DNA of 41,503 nt, taken from assembly GCA_964472295.1 (NCBI GenBank), contig CAYYJQ010000018.1, positions 1-41,503 on the forward strand, in the 5' to 3' direction. Positions 7,721-15,717 of the stretch are shown here, piece after piece (the first letter of the stretch is position 1; each line of letters begins with the position of its first letter). The DNA comes from JAJRZX01 sp964472295. Its GTDB lineage: Bacteria > Desulfobacterota > GWC2-55-46 > JADFVP01. The notes beneath the pieces are model-generated. The model was given only the letters and a program-made list of their open reading frames with translations. It ran no database searches and was not told where the DNA came from. The position numbers were made by a program, and so were the translations under genes.

Positions 7721-7772
7721 ATTTTACAGAGGTCATTTTACACCACCCCATCTTACAGATAACTTACAGATA
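7721..7772 (-). promoter_or_regulatory. Activator-type promoter of pilin paralogue 4 with 11-bp direct repeats
   Basis: On the minus strand TATCTGTAAGT (7762-7772) is followed without a gap by TATCTGTAAGA (7751-7761), a tandem direct repeat with 11-bp period. Two -10-like TAAAAT hexamers follow, at 7735-7740 (10 bp after the repeats) and 7721-7726 (24 bp after). No TTGACA-like -35 is placed correctly, as expected for an activator-dependent promoter. An almost identical element precedes paralogue 5. Confidence 0.6.
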
Positions 7773-7824
7773 GGAAAAAATTTGAGAAAAAGACAAAAAA
7801 AATAAAAAAAGGCGGCGGCATCAC

Positions 7825-7863
7825 AAAAAAAACCCCCAGAGGCCCGAAGGGCCTCGTGGGGGT
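7825..7863 (-). terminator. Strong intrinsic terminator after pilin paralogue 5
   Basis: On the minus strand ACCCCCACGAGGCCC and GGGCCTCTGGGGG form a GC-rich stem with a TTC loop and one bulge, followed by eight T residues (7825-7832). It isolates paralogue 5 as a single-gene transcript. The gene-free part around it (7539-7940) holds, besides this, the leader, G tract and promoter described separately. Confidence 0.9.
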
Positions 7864-7940
7864 GGTTCATCCTGGCGGGAATATAGGGGAACCCGCGCAG
7901 CTTTAGTCCAAAGGGCCGAAGCAGCGCGGGAAGGGAAGGG

Positions 7941-8474
7941 TCAGTAATTCACCGTAACAGTTAGGGTGTCGCTGTAGGCGCCGGGGCCGTTAATGGGCAT
8001 AACGGCCCTACCATAAACAGTATGTATATCATTGGCGCCCGTGCCTGTTGCGAGCTTTCCAGTGTAGGTCGAAGTACAGGTTGGACAAAATGTCACCCCG
8101 TTATCCCCCCAGATGGTCATTAAACCATTATCTATATAGAGAGTGTAAGGCACTACGTTCGTGGCATCCGCCGGGGCTGTACCTCTCTTTAGGTACCTAT
8201 AAATATCGGCGAAGTAATAATTCACCCCCGCGTCAATATCTATGCGGTATGGCGTGCCGTTAGAACAGTTCACCGTGATTGTGGTATTGGCTAATGTATC
8301 TCCTGTGGTTTTAAAGGTTCCAAAATCCAGGGGCGCCGTGCTTACAGTGCACGCGGCCACCATCGTTCCAGTCACGTTCATGGTGCCCAATGTTGTCTGC
8401 GTAAAGGCCCCTGCCGAGCCCGCATAGAAGAGCCCCATTGCCGCGATTGTCAGCGCCATGATTATCCTTTTCAT
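7941..8474 (-). CDS. SCPU-domain pilin, tandem paralogue 5 (separately transcribed)
   Basis: The 177-residue precursor has signal peptide MKRIIMALTIAAMGLFYAG (ending AGA). The SCPU domain shows VAACTVSTAPLDFGT, TITVNCSNGTPYRIDIDAG, KRGTAPADATNVVPYTLY, WGDNGVTFCPTC and PGAYSDTLTVTVNY. AGGAGG is seven bases before the start. It has the same four-cysteine pattern as the other tandem pilins. It has its own direct-repeat promoter (8601-8649) and its own strong terminator, so its level can be set independently. It may be the major pilin or an alternative one; the sequence does not decide. Confidence 0.9.
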   Translation of the reverse strand: MKRIIMALTIAAMGLFYAGSAGAFTQTTLGTMNVTGTMVAACTVSTAPLDFGTFKTTGDTLANTTITVNCSNGTPYRIDIDAGVNYYFADIYRYLKRGTAPADATNVVPYTLYIDNGLMTIWGDNGVTFCPTCTSTYTGKLATGTGANDIHTVYGRAVMPINGPGAYSDTLTVTVNY

Positions 8475-8600
8475 CTTGTTTCCTCCTCCTTTAATTAATT
8501 GTTTTCTAGCCAGACACGGACAAAGCCAGCCAAGGAAAAGCCGGTTCTGGCCCTTGGACCAATGAAATACTAAATACCAATTTGAGACACACTTATAGTG

Positions 8601-8649
8601 ATTATAAAATCATCATACATCAAGTGAACTTACAGATAACTTACAGATA
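8601..8649 (-). promoter_or_regulatory. Activator-type promoter of pilin paralogue 5 with 11-bp direct repeats
   Basis: On the minus strand two perfect copies of TATCTGTAAGT (8639-8649 and 8628-8638) lie head to tail, then 21 bp, then a consensus TATAAT (8601-8606). The position 17 bp upstream of the -10 has no -35 consensus and touches the end of the repeats, the layout of a class II activator site. SARP-type BTAD regulators bind direct repeats with 11-bp spacing at this position. The BTAD regulator gene is adjacent. The leader would be about 120 bases. Confidence 0.65.
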
Positions 8650-8693
8650 GGGGAAAAAAGGGGGAATTTTGAAAAAAAACACATTAAAAAGGT

Positions 8694-8722
8694 AAAAAAA
8701 GGCCTTGTGAGGGCGCAAAGGC
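8694..8722 (-). terminator. Weak intrinsic terminator after the BTAD regulator gene
   Basis: GCCTT and AAGGC (minus strand, 8717-8721 and 8702-8706) form a 5-bp stem with an 11-base loop, followed by C and seven T residues. The rest of the 8475-8795 gap holds the pilin promoter and T-rich tracts, and no gene. Confidence 0.4.
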
Positions 8723-8795
8723 GAAAAAAGCGGGACAGGATGGAAGGGCAGGGGCAAGCACAGGGTCTTCATGGCGCGAAGGCACGTGGTTGTAT

Positions 8796-11700
8796 CTACG
8801 CCGGGTCAGGGCCAAGGAGGTCATTGTACAGGGCGCGGCTCTCTGGCGAGGGCTCCACTCCGAGCATGACTGAGAGGTTTTTCTCAAGGCGCCTGTAGAC
8901 GGCTATTGCCTCGGCGTGCCTTCCGAGTCTCTTCAATGAGAGCATGAGGCCAAGGTAAAAATCCTCGGCAAGGATGTCCACCTCAATACCGCGCTTGAAA
9001 CGCTCAATGGCCAGGCCGAACTCTCCGGCGCCTTCGTACAGGCTTCCGAGGGTGCCTATGTACCTGAGAAACTTGCTCCTTTGGCGCTCGGCCATGAGAA
9101 GGTAGAGGGGCATGTCCCTGTCCTTTGCCATGAAGGGGCCCTGGTATATGCGAAGGGCCCTGTCAATGAGCCTGCCGCCCGCCTTCCTGCGTTTGGCCTT
9201 TATCTCTTCATCGGCCTTGCCGAGAAGACGCTCAAAAGCCCAGGTATCCACCCAGACAAGGCGCGGGTTCAGGCTAACGAGGCCGTCGCTGAGTTCCACT
9301 GCCTCGTCGTTTCCAAGGAGTTTTCTCAGGCGGTAAAGGGTCGTGTTAAAGGCGCTTGTGGCCGAGTCGCCCTCGGAGTCGGGCCAGATCTTGTCATAGA
9401 GTTCCGTTGTCCGCACCCCCCGTCCGCCAAGGGCCACGATGGCCTTTAGCATGTGAAGAGGCCGGGCCTTGGCCCTGCCGGAAAAGACGACCTCAACACC
9501 GTCTCTTACCAACGAAAACCTCCCGAGGGTGTATATCCTTACGGGCCAGGGCCAGTCCTCTATGTCAAGGGGCGGCTCGGCGGGTATGAGACCGCTTTTT
9601 TGCACAAGGCCCCGCACATGCTCCACCTCGATGCCCTCCTCGAGGGCGCGCGCGCAGAGACCGGCCGCGACCGAAGGACGAAAGATAAGGTGCTTGACTA
9701 TGGAGCATTCCCTGCCCAGGGCAAAGAGTTTTTTAAGTAATGAGATGCCATGTTTATCGCGCCCCCTCTCCAGGGCAAAATAGGCCTCGTTGGTAAGGCA
9801 TATATAGCGCGTGAGACCATAGCCTGTCTTTTTCGTCTGTGCGCGGACCCTCTTCATCTCCGCATCCGCCGCCCTCTGCTCGCCCTTCTCAAAGAGGGTA
9901 ACGGCCAGGAGGGCCCGGCATACGACCTCGGCGGGCAGGCACCTGAGACCGAGTATGGTGTCGAGCGCGGTCCTTGCCTGGCGGAAGGCAAGGGACCTCT
10001 CGCCCCTTAGGAGCGCCTTCCAGGCGAGGAGAAAGTGGTAAAATGAGCGGTCATAACAGGAGCCTTTTTCAAGGGCAGAGGACATTTTTTCAAGGGTACT
10101 GGATGCCGCCTCAAGGTCTTCACGGGCAAGGGCCGAGGCCGCTGCCTGCCCGAGGAGCATGTTGTCGATGAGATGAGAGCCGCTGTCGCGGGCGAGTTCA
10201 AGGGCTTCCGTGACAGTCCGCTCCGAGGCCCCGTGGTCGCCGCTCTCCCAGAAATAGGCCGCCTCGGTCACGCTGGCCGTAAGGCGCGCCATGGGCGTGG
10301 TCTTGTGTGCCGGGGTGCGCTCCCGGAGCGACTCGATTATGACCCTGCACCGTGCCCCATCACCCTTCCAGCGGTAATAATGACCAAGGCCGAAGACTGT
10401 CTCGGCACGAAGATACATGTCATCAGAGTCCCTGGCAACCTTGAGGGCCTCCCTGGCCCATTGCTCAATATCCGGGTGCCAGGGCTCCTTGAAGGTAAGG
10501 GCTATGAACATGCTCGATACTACCTGGGCCCTTATATCCTCAGAGGGAAAGTCCGGGTATTTCTCGATAAGCCATGGATAGAGCTTTATCCAGCGGCCAA
10601 ACTTTCCGAAGTCGTCAAAGGCATAGAATATGGCCCTTATAGCCCCGGCCCATGAGAGCATGGTGCCCGCAGGCGATTGCCCTGAGTTGAAGGCCCTGAA
10701 GGCTTGCTCGAAGTGAGTCCTTGCCTCGCCCGGGGCGGAACGGGCGCATGAGGCGCCGAGCCAGTACAGGAGCCAGGGCTCTTTTCTGAACCAGGCTTCC
10801 GGGAAACACCCGAGCCATCCGCCGAGGGCCGCGCTCCGGCCCTGTGATAGCAGGAGGGCGGCGTTGGAGAGGACCACCCTTTCGAGCCCCTTCCAGTCCC
10901 TTGCCTCGCAGTACGTTGAGGCGGCGTCCTCGGTGAACCCGGCCTTTTCCATGACCGAAGCGGCCCTTTTCCTTAGAGACGCAAGGCGGCGCGGGGTGAA
11001 GGCTTCACGCGCGCGGCTCAGGAGAAACTCCCTGAAAAGGGGGTGATAAGTGTAGACCGGCTGGGGTTTCAGACGCTTTTCCGTAAAACAATGACTGCGT
11101 CCAAGGTATGAGAGGATACGGGCCGCGCGGCCAAGGCCCGTAAGGTCCGAGGCCATGCGCGCCGTCATCTCCGTCAAGAAGGCGGTCTTCATGAGAAAGT
11201 CCCGCGTCTCGTCGTCCATCTTACTGAAGACCTCACCGGCAAAGAACTCGAATACAGCGTCATTGGGCAGGTCTTTCAGGGAGCGTTCCGCCACGCCTCC
11301 CCTTGCCGCGCTCTCGAGGAGCAGAATAAGCCCCCCCACCCAGCCGCCTATCCGCCTGTGCATGGCAAGGGCTTCACCGTCTCCAGGCTTCTTGCCCCGG
11401 CCAGTATACTTGAGGGCAATGATGGCCTTTGATTCCTTGGGGGTGAGCGCAATCTCGCGCGGCCCTATGACCGAGAACTTGCCCCCTGCCGCAAAGCGGC
11501 TGAGGGCGGGAGGCGGCGCGGCGCGGCTCGCTATGATGATGCGCCCGCCGCCGGGAAGCGAGTCCACGGCGCTGGCAATGATTCCGTGTATCTGCGAAGT
11601 CTGCGAAAGCTCGTGATAATTGTCGAGGACAAGGACAAAGGGCGGCTTGAGGCGTCCGTAAAGGTCCTCGAAAAAACCCCTTGTAAAGGCCGGAAGGCCC

Positions 11701-12017
11701 ATGACGTGCTCCGGGGTAAAGTGCGGCAGGGGACGGCGTTTTCTCGGGGCCGCCATCTTCCCGGCAAGTCCCATGTTGTGGAAGAACTCGGCGGCATTGG
11801 AGTCGCCGCTCTCGATACGGTACCAGATGCTCGGTAGCCCGCGGGCCGTGATGTAACTTGAGATGAGCGTGGTCTTACCAGAGCCGGCGGGACCATAGAC
11901 CCAGGCAACCGGCGAGTGTTTGCCCCTGTCGAGGAGTTTGAAGAGCCTCTTTCGCGGCACTTCGCCCATGGGGCTTGGCCGGGTGATACGGGCTATGGAG
12001 GCGGGAAATTTTTTCAT
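8796..12017 (-). CDS. Large STAND-ATPase transcriptional regulator with C-terminal winged helix and BTAD domain
   Basis: The 1073-residue protein resembles MalT at its N-terminus: a P-loop GPAGSGKTT at 42-50, Walker B FVLVLDN at 127-133, and sensor-like IIIASRAAPP. A long helical repeat (TPR-like) region spans about 340-800. The C-terminus holds an OmpR/SARP-type winged helix (about 822-925; IYTLGRFSLVRDG, SAFNTTLYRLRKLLG) followed by a bacterial transcriptional activation (BTAD) TPR domain (about 926-1065). This is the reverse order of AfsR-type SARPs, where the DNA-binding and BTAD part is N-terminal. Such proteins are signal-gated ATP-dependent activators. It lies directly upstream of, and is co-oriented with, the pilin genes, whose promoters carry 11-bp direct repeats, so it is probably their activator (inference). 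The start ATG has only a poorly spaced AGGA before it. Confidence 0.9.
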   Translation of the reverse strand: MKKFPASIARITRPSPMGEVPRKRLFKLLDRGKHSPVAWVYGPAGSGKTTLISSYITARGLPSIWYRIESGDSNAAEFFHNMGLAGKMAAPRKRRPLPHFTPEHVMGLPAFTRGFFEDLYGRLKPPFVLVLDNYHELSQTSQIHGIIASAVDSLPGGGRIIIASRAAPPPALSRFAAGGKFSVIGPREIALTPKESKAIIALKYTGRGKKPGDGEALAMHRRIGGWVGGLILLLESAARGGVAERSLKDLPNDAVFEFFAGEVFSKMDDETRDFLMKTAFLTEMTARMASDLTGLGRAARILSYLGRSHCFTEKRLKPQPVYTYHPLFREFLLSRAREAFTPRRLASLRKRAASVMEKAGFTEDAASTYCEARDWKGLERVVLSNAALLLSQGRSAALGGWLGCFPEAWFRKEPWLLYWLGASCARSAPGEARTHFEQAFRAFNSGQSPAGTMLSWAGAIRAIFYAFDDFGKFGRWIKLYPWLIEKYPDFPSEDIRAQVVSSMFIALTFKEPWHPDIEQWAREALKVARDSDDMYLRAETVFGLGHYYRWKGDGARCRVIIESLRERTPAHKTTPMARLTASVTEAAYFWESGDHGASERTVTEALELARDSGSHLIDNMLLGQAAASALAREDLEAASSTLEKMSSALEKGSCYDRSFYHFLLAWKALLRGERSLAFRQARTALDTILGLRCLPAEVVCRALLAVTLFEKGEQRAADAEMKRVRAQTKKTGYGLTRYICLTNEAYFALERGRDKHGISLLKKLFALGRECSIVKHLIFRPSVAAGLCARALEEGIEVEHVRGLVQKSGLIPAEPPLDIEDWPWPVRIYTLGRFSLVRDGVEVVFSGRAKARPLHMLKAIVALGGRGVRTTELYDKIWPDSEGDSATSAFNTTLYRLRKLLGNDEAVELSDGLVSLNPRLVWVDTWAFERLLGKADEEIKAKRRKAGGRLIDRALRIYQGPFMAKDRDMPLYLLMAERQRSKFLRYIGTLGSLYEGAGEFGLAIERFKRGIEVDILAEDFYLGLMLSLKRLGRHAEAIAVYRRLEKNLSVMLGVEPSPESRALYNDLLGPDPA

Positions 12018-12026
12018 ATCCTAATA

Positions 12027-12038
12027 AGAGGCGCCTCT
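12027..12038. promoter_or_regulatory. Perfect 12-bp palindrome in the leader of the regulator gene
   Basis: AGAGGCGCCTCT is a perfect inverted repeat 10 bases upstream of the regulator start codon. It could be an operator or could hinder ribosome access. It may also be chance. Confidence 0.3.
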
Positions 12039-12183
12039 CAACGCGATGCATGGGATATGGAAATAATTATTTTTTTATCAAGCCTCAAGCGTCTTCAATA
12101 TAAAAAAAAGAACGCGGGGACGTAAGATAAAAGGGGCATGTGTATAATCGCAAAATTAATATTCTTAGTCAAGGAGTTGGGAT

Positions 12184-12249
12184 ATGCGCCCCTTTGTTTT
12201 CCAGAGGAACGTATGGATACTACGGGGCGTCATGCCCTCCCCGGCGTAG
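12184..12249 (+). CDS. Possible 21-residue small ORF
   Basis: AAGGAG at 12171-12176 sits seven bases before an ATG, and a TATAAT lies at 12143-12148. The frame encodes MRPFVFQRNVWILRGVMPSP then A and stops at TAG, immediately before palindromic repeat copy B. It is divergent from the regulator gene and convergent with the YfhO-like gene. No -35 is evident and no family is recognised. It may be a small protein, a leader peptide or coincidence. The rest of the 12018-12313 gap is AT-rich and shows no other gene. Confidence 0.3.
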   Translation: MRPFVFQRNVWILRGVMPSPA

Positions 12250-12250
12250 C

Positions 12251-12279
12251 GGAAAAATCTGAATGAATCAGACCTTCCC
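12251..12279. repeat. Dispersed palindromic element, copy B
   Basis: GGAAAAATCTGAATGAATCA followed by GACCTTCCC aligns base for base with copy A (6917-6945), differing mainly in the left arm and loop. The stem is imperfect: the central TCTG/CAGA pairing and the outer bases are kept. Confidence 0.55.
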
Positions 12280-12313
12280 TGAAGAGATAACCGCCAACTC
12301 TTGAAAAGACCTC

Positions 12314-14659
12314 TCAAGGACGACGTGAACCGCCTCGATTCCTTGAGCGCATATTAAAAAGAAGTATCCCGGCAATAAAAATGACGCCCATTATCATTAG
12401 CCCGACCCCTGTCATCACATTCCGCTTGCTCCAGAGCAGTTCAACGTGTCTCGCCCCCCCTGGGACCTCAATCCCCTGTATCACCCCGTTCACGCGGTAT
12501 ATCCTTGTCTCCACTCCATCAACAAAGGCGCGCCACGTTGGATACCATGTATAGGCCAGGACAAGAAAGCCCTTATCAGGGGCCTTTATATTCACCTCGA
12601 CCCTGCCGTCATCGTCCTTGATGTCCAGAACAGAGGGGCCATCGGGCCAAAGGGTATTGGCAAGTCCCTCAACGTGGGCCTTGTAGGGGCTTTCATTGTA
12701 GGATGACATCCATGAGAGAAAATTCTTTTCATCGAACTTTACGGTCTGCCCTGCAAAAAAGGCCCGCCTTGCGGCATCACCGCGCTCATAGACATAGACC
12801 CGCGATAGTTCATTTATACGCCTGTAGCGGGGGCTTCGCTCAAGCGCGGCAATCAAGGCCGCGTCTTCCCTTGCCACTATGTAATACCGGACATTGAGAG
12901 AGCTCAGAAATGGCCCCGTTAAGAGCGCTGGATATGATGAGGGTGGCAAGAGGCCTTCAATATTGCTGGGGAGATAGCGGAGATACAACTTGGGGATTAA
13001 ATCAAATGTGCAGCCAGTCAGGCTGTAATAATTATTAATGGTCGCGGACTGGAAGAGCCCGTGTTCCTGCATTGCCGAGGGCCCGGAAGAATACCACCTC
13101 TGCCGGCTGAGGGGCATGACCCTGTACTGCCTGGTTATGCCAAGTCTCTCTGCACCAACGCTTGCATATTTCTCGGAATAGGTCTTCAGGGGCAGCCTCT
13201 GCGCCACACTTACAACGCCCATGGATGAGACAAAAACCGCTATAAGTAAGAGATATGAACTCCATTTATTATGGCTCCAGAGCGCTGTCAGTGCCGAGAT
13301 TATGGAGGCGGCAAAGACAATGAAAGCAATAATGGAGGAGTTCTCTGTCAGTCCTACTCTTATCAGCCCCACAATAGATAGGGCAATGAAGGCGGCGGCT
13401 ACCAGCGCCTTAATACGGCGCGAAACAACGCCCGGGGCTCTTAGATATGCCTCAAGCCCCAGAGTTCCGGCAAGGCCGAGCATCACCATGGCAAAGGGAA
13501 TGAATTTGTGAGGCCAGCGGAAGGAACTCCATACAGGCACGCCGTAGGTAAGGCCGTAGATGCCGCCCCATTTTCCAAGAGAGAATAAGAGCAAGAGCAG
13601 GCCGCTTAATAAAAAAGCCGCAAAACCCGCCCTCAAGGCAGTTCTTTCTTCCGTGGCCCCGCTCCTCTTGACAAAGAGGACTATGGCTCCAAGCACAAGC
13701 GCAGGAAGGAGCCAGGCCCCGGCATAGAACATGATAGAGGCGCCTGATACAATAAAGCCATTGTCCACTTTAAAGGCAGGGCTTATTAGTCCCCAGAGGG
13801 CCTGTGGAATGGCGCCGTAGGATATGAAAGATTCCTTTGAGAAGGACTCGCCGCGAGAAGTATAAGGCAGGAACTTTACAGCCGAGACGAGCGAGGGGGC
13901 AGAAAGGAGGACTCCTGAGATGAAAGACACCAATAGAAGAGGAAGCCGCTTAAAACTCCTCTGGAACAACACATAACCAAGACTGAAACAAAGAACCGTC
14001 AAGAGCGCATAGGTTGCGAACTGTGAGTGCCCCCCATATAGGAGCATGGCCACGCTGCCGCTTAGCAATATCAAGCCTGAGAGAGACCTTTTTTTTGTAA
14101 TAAGATAGAGAGCGCCAAGGAGCGCAAAAGGCAACCACGTAAGAATTGGGACAAGAAATATCCATACAGTGCTTACGGCGGTGAAATACCCGGAAAAAGT
14201 AATGCTTAGCGAAGAAAGCCAGGCTACGTGTGGGCGCGCCCCAAGAGAATGTGCAAGGAGATAAAACCCCAGGGCCATAAGAGGCAAGTGAGTTATGATT
14301 ACTATCAGGCAGAAGTTTGATTCATTTACTCCAAAAAGGAGCATGAACCCCGTAATAATTGTATATGGGAAATAGAAGACAGCCGGGAGAACAGTTACAA
14401 GGAGCGGCTCGCCCAGGTGCTGGTGCGAGTTCCAGAGGGGAAGGATGCCCCTGAACCATTGCCCATGAGTCTCAAACAAGGTAGATGTGAGTTGCTCAAA
14501 ATTATCCCAACGGTTGTAATCGAACAAAGGCGAGAGTTCATAGGATATGAATAATATCAAAAGAGTGGCAACGATAACGCCAAGGGGCCATAAGGCTGAA
14601 AATGTTTGGTCCTCTATGCCCTTATGACTGTTCGCCGAGAACCTGACTTTGTTTTTCAT
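12314..14659 (-). CDS. YfhO-like polytopic membrane protein (GT-C type)
   Basis: About 781 residues. Roughly a dozen hydrophobic segments run from residue 26 to about 500, and one more lies at the extreme C-terminus, beyond a periplasmic domain. Near the N-terminus are DYNRWDNFEQLTSTLFETHG and LPLWNSHQHLGEPLL, an extracytoplasmic loop with acidic residues, as in YfhO/GT-C glycosyltransferases, where such a loop carries the catalytic Asp. The C-terminal domain has FLVLAYTWYPTWRAFVDG and VNGVIQGIEVPGGARHVEL, the typical end of the YfhO family. YfhO proteins act in lipid-linked sugar transfer, for example on teichoic acids. The substrate here is unknown; the neighbours suggest an envelope glycan. 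The frame extends to a TTG at 14710, but the ATG at 14659 is taken; neither has a good ribosome site. Confidence 0.8.
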   Translation of the reverse strand: MKNKVRFSANSHKGIEDQTFSALWPLGVIVATLLILFISYELSPLFDYNRWDNFEQLTSTLFETHGQWFRGILPLWNSHQHLGEPLLVTVLPAVFYFPYTIITGFMLLFGVNESNFCLIVIITHLPLMALGFYLLAHSLGARPHVAWLSSLSITFSGYFTAVSTVWIFLVPILTWLPFALLGALYLITKKRSLSGLILLSGSVAMLLYGGHSQFATYALLTVLCFSLGYVLFQRSFKRLPLLLVSFISGVLLSAPSLVSAVKFLPYTSRGESFSKESFISYGAIPQALWGLISPAFKVDNGFIVSGASIMFYAGAWLLPALVLGAIVLFVKRSGATEERTALRAGFAAFLLSGLLLLLFSLGKWGGIYGLTYGVPVWSSFRWPHKFIPFAMVMLGLAGTLGLEAYLRAPGVVSRRIKALVAAAFIALSIVGLIRVGLTENSSIIAFIVFAASIISALTALWSHNKWSSYLLLIAVFVSSMGVVSVAQRLPLKTYSEKYASVGAERLGITRQYRVMPLSRQRWYSSGPSAMQEHGLFQSATINNYYSLTGCTFDLIPKLYLRYLPSNIEGLLPPSSYPALLTGPFLSSLNVRYYIVAREDAALIAALERSPRYRRINELSRVYVYERGDAARRAFFAGQTVKFDEKNFLSWMSSYNESPYKAHVEGLANTLWPDGPSVLDIKDDDGRVEVNIKAPDKGFLVLAYTWYPTWRAFVDGVETRIYRVNGVIQGIEVPGGARHVELLWSKRNVMTGVGLMIMGVIFIAGILLFNMRSRNRGGSRRP

Positions 14660-14731
14660 TGTGGTGTATCTGGGTAAATAGGGGATATGCCAATCTCTCT
14701 TGGAGGTCAAAGGGCAAGTTATTTTGTCTTA

Positions 14732-14746
14732 GGAAAAGTCTGATTG
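14732..14746. repeat. Half-site of the dispersed palindromic element
   Basis: GGAAAAGTCTGATTG on the plus strand matches the left arm and loop of copies A and B, but the right arm is absent. It lies in the short gap between the epimerase and YfhO-like genes. Confidence 0.35.
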
Positions 14747-14781
14747 TTTAAGTGTGCATAACTTCTCATAACCTTAACCAC

Positions 14782-15717
14782 TTAAGGCCTATACTGGTCA
14801 AGCACTCTATCTATAGCCTCTTGAATGGAATATCTTGGAGTAAAATCAAGTTCTTTTCTTATCCTGCTAATATCCGCGACAGAGTAAAGCAGTTCTCCCG
14901 GCACGGCATCGGCGTAAAGCGGCTTGATGCCGGGGTTGATTTTATCTATGAGTATCTCTGCAATCTGGCTTACCGTTGTACCAATGCCAGTGCCAACATT
15001 AAATATCCCTCTATGAAGGTCAGCGCGCATTGCCTTGATGTTGGCCTCTACAATATCTTTTACGTAAACAAAATCCCTGGTCTGTGTGCCATCGCCAAAG
15101 ATTACAGGCGGCTCGCCCTCCATGAGCCTGTTGGCGAATATGGTTATTACGCCCACATAGGGTGTGTAGGTCTGGTTCTCTCCATAGGTATTAAAATACC
15201 TGAGACATATGACATCAATTGGGTTTGATTCAGCCATTAAGGAGAGATACTTCTCTGAGGCCTGCTTGGAAAGCCCATAGGGAGATATGGGCACTTCCCG
15301 CTCTCCCTCGGCAACAGGGACCCTATCGGGAGAGTCGCCGTAGACTGCCATGGATGATGCGAATACCAGTTTCTTGACTCCAACCTCCATGCAGGCCCTA
15401 AGCACATTCAGCGTGCCCATGATATTTGTCATGGCGTCGTTGTAGAAGTTGTTTGTTGACTCCCTTATCGAGACTATGGCGGCCTCGTGAAATACAATAT
15501 CAACTCCATCACTCAAGACCGCCTTCAGTGCCTCGTAATCAAGGACATCGCCGATAACGAGACGTCCGCCCGCCGGTATATTCTCTCTCTTACCCATGGA
15601 GAGATTATCAAGGGCCGTTACTTCCATGCCTTCGTTCAGAAGCCTTCCCATGAGATGAGAACCGATAAAACCGGCCCCGCCCGTTACCAGCGCTTTTTTG
15701 AACTCTTTCCCTTTCAT
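14782..15717 (-). CDS. NAD-dependent sugar epimerase/dehydratase (extended SDR)
   Basis: The 311-residue protein has the NAD-binding motif GGAGFIGS at 13-20, the acidic residue of strand 2 in TALDNLS, and SSMAVYG. The catalytic triad is Ser122, Tyr147 and Lys151 (YGLSK). RYFNTYGENQ, GDGTQTRDFVYVKDIVEA and FNVGTGIGTTVSQI follow. These are hallmarks of the UDP-glucose/UDP-GlcNAc 4-epimerase branch of extended SDRs; the exact nucleotide sugar cannot be told. The ATG overlaps the stop of the nucleotidyltransferase gene by four bases, so the two are coupled. Together they would activate and epimerise a sugar for the adjacent glycosyltransferases. Confidence 0.88.
   Translation of the reverse strand: MKGKEFKKALVTGGAGFIGSHLMGRLLNEGMEVTALDNLSMGKRENIPAGGRLVIGDVLDYEALKAVLSDGVDIVFHEAAIVSIRESTNNFYNDAMTNIMGTLNVLRACMEVGVKKLVFASSMAVYGDSPDRVPVAEGEREVPISPYGLSKQASEKYLSLMAESNPIDVICLRYFNTYGENQTYTPYVGVITIFANRLMEGEPPVIFGDGTQTRDFVYVKDIVEANIKAMRADLHRGIFNVGTGIGTTVSQIAEILIDKINPGIKPLYADAVPGELLYSVADISRIRKELDFTPRYSIQEAIDRVLDQYRP

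Noticed and set aside
5126..8474. Regularly spaced similar sequences that might suggest a CRISPR or tandem DNA repeat
   Set aside because: They are five full-length paralogous genes of about 540 bp with signal peptides, not short repeats with spacers.
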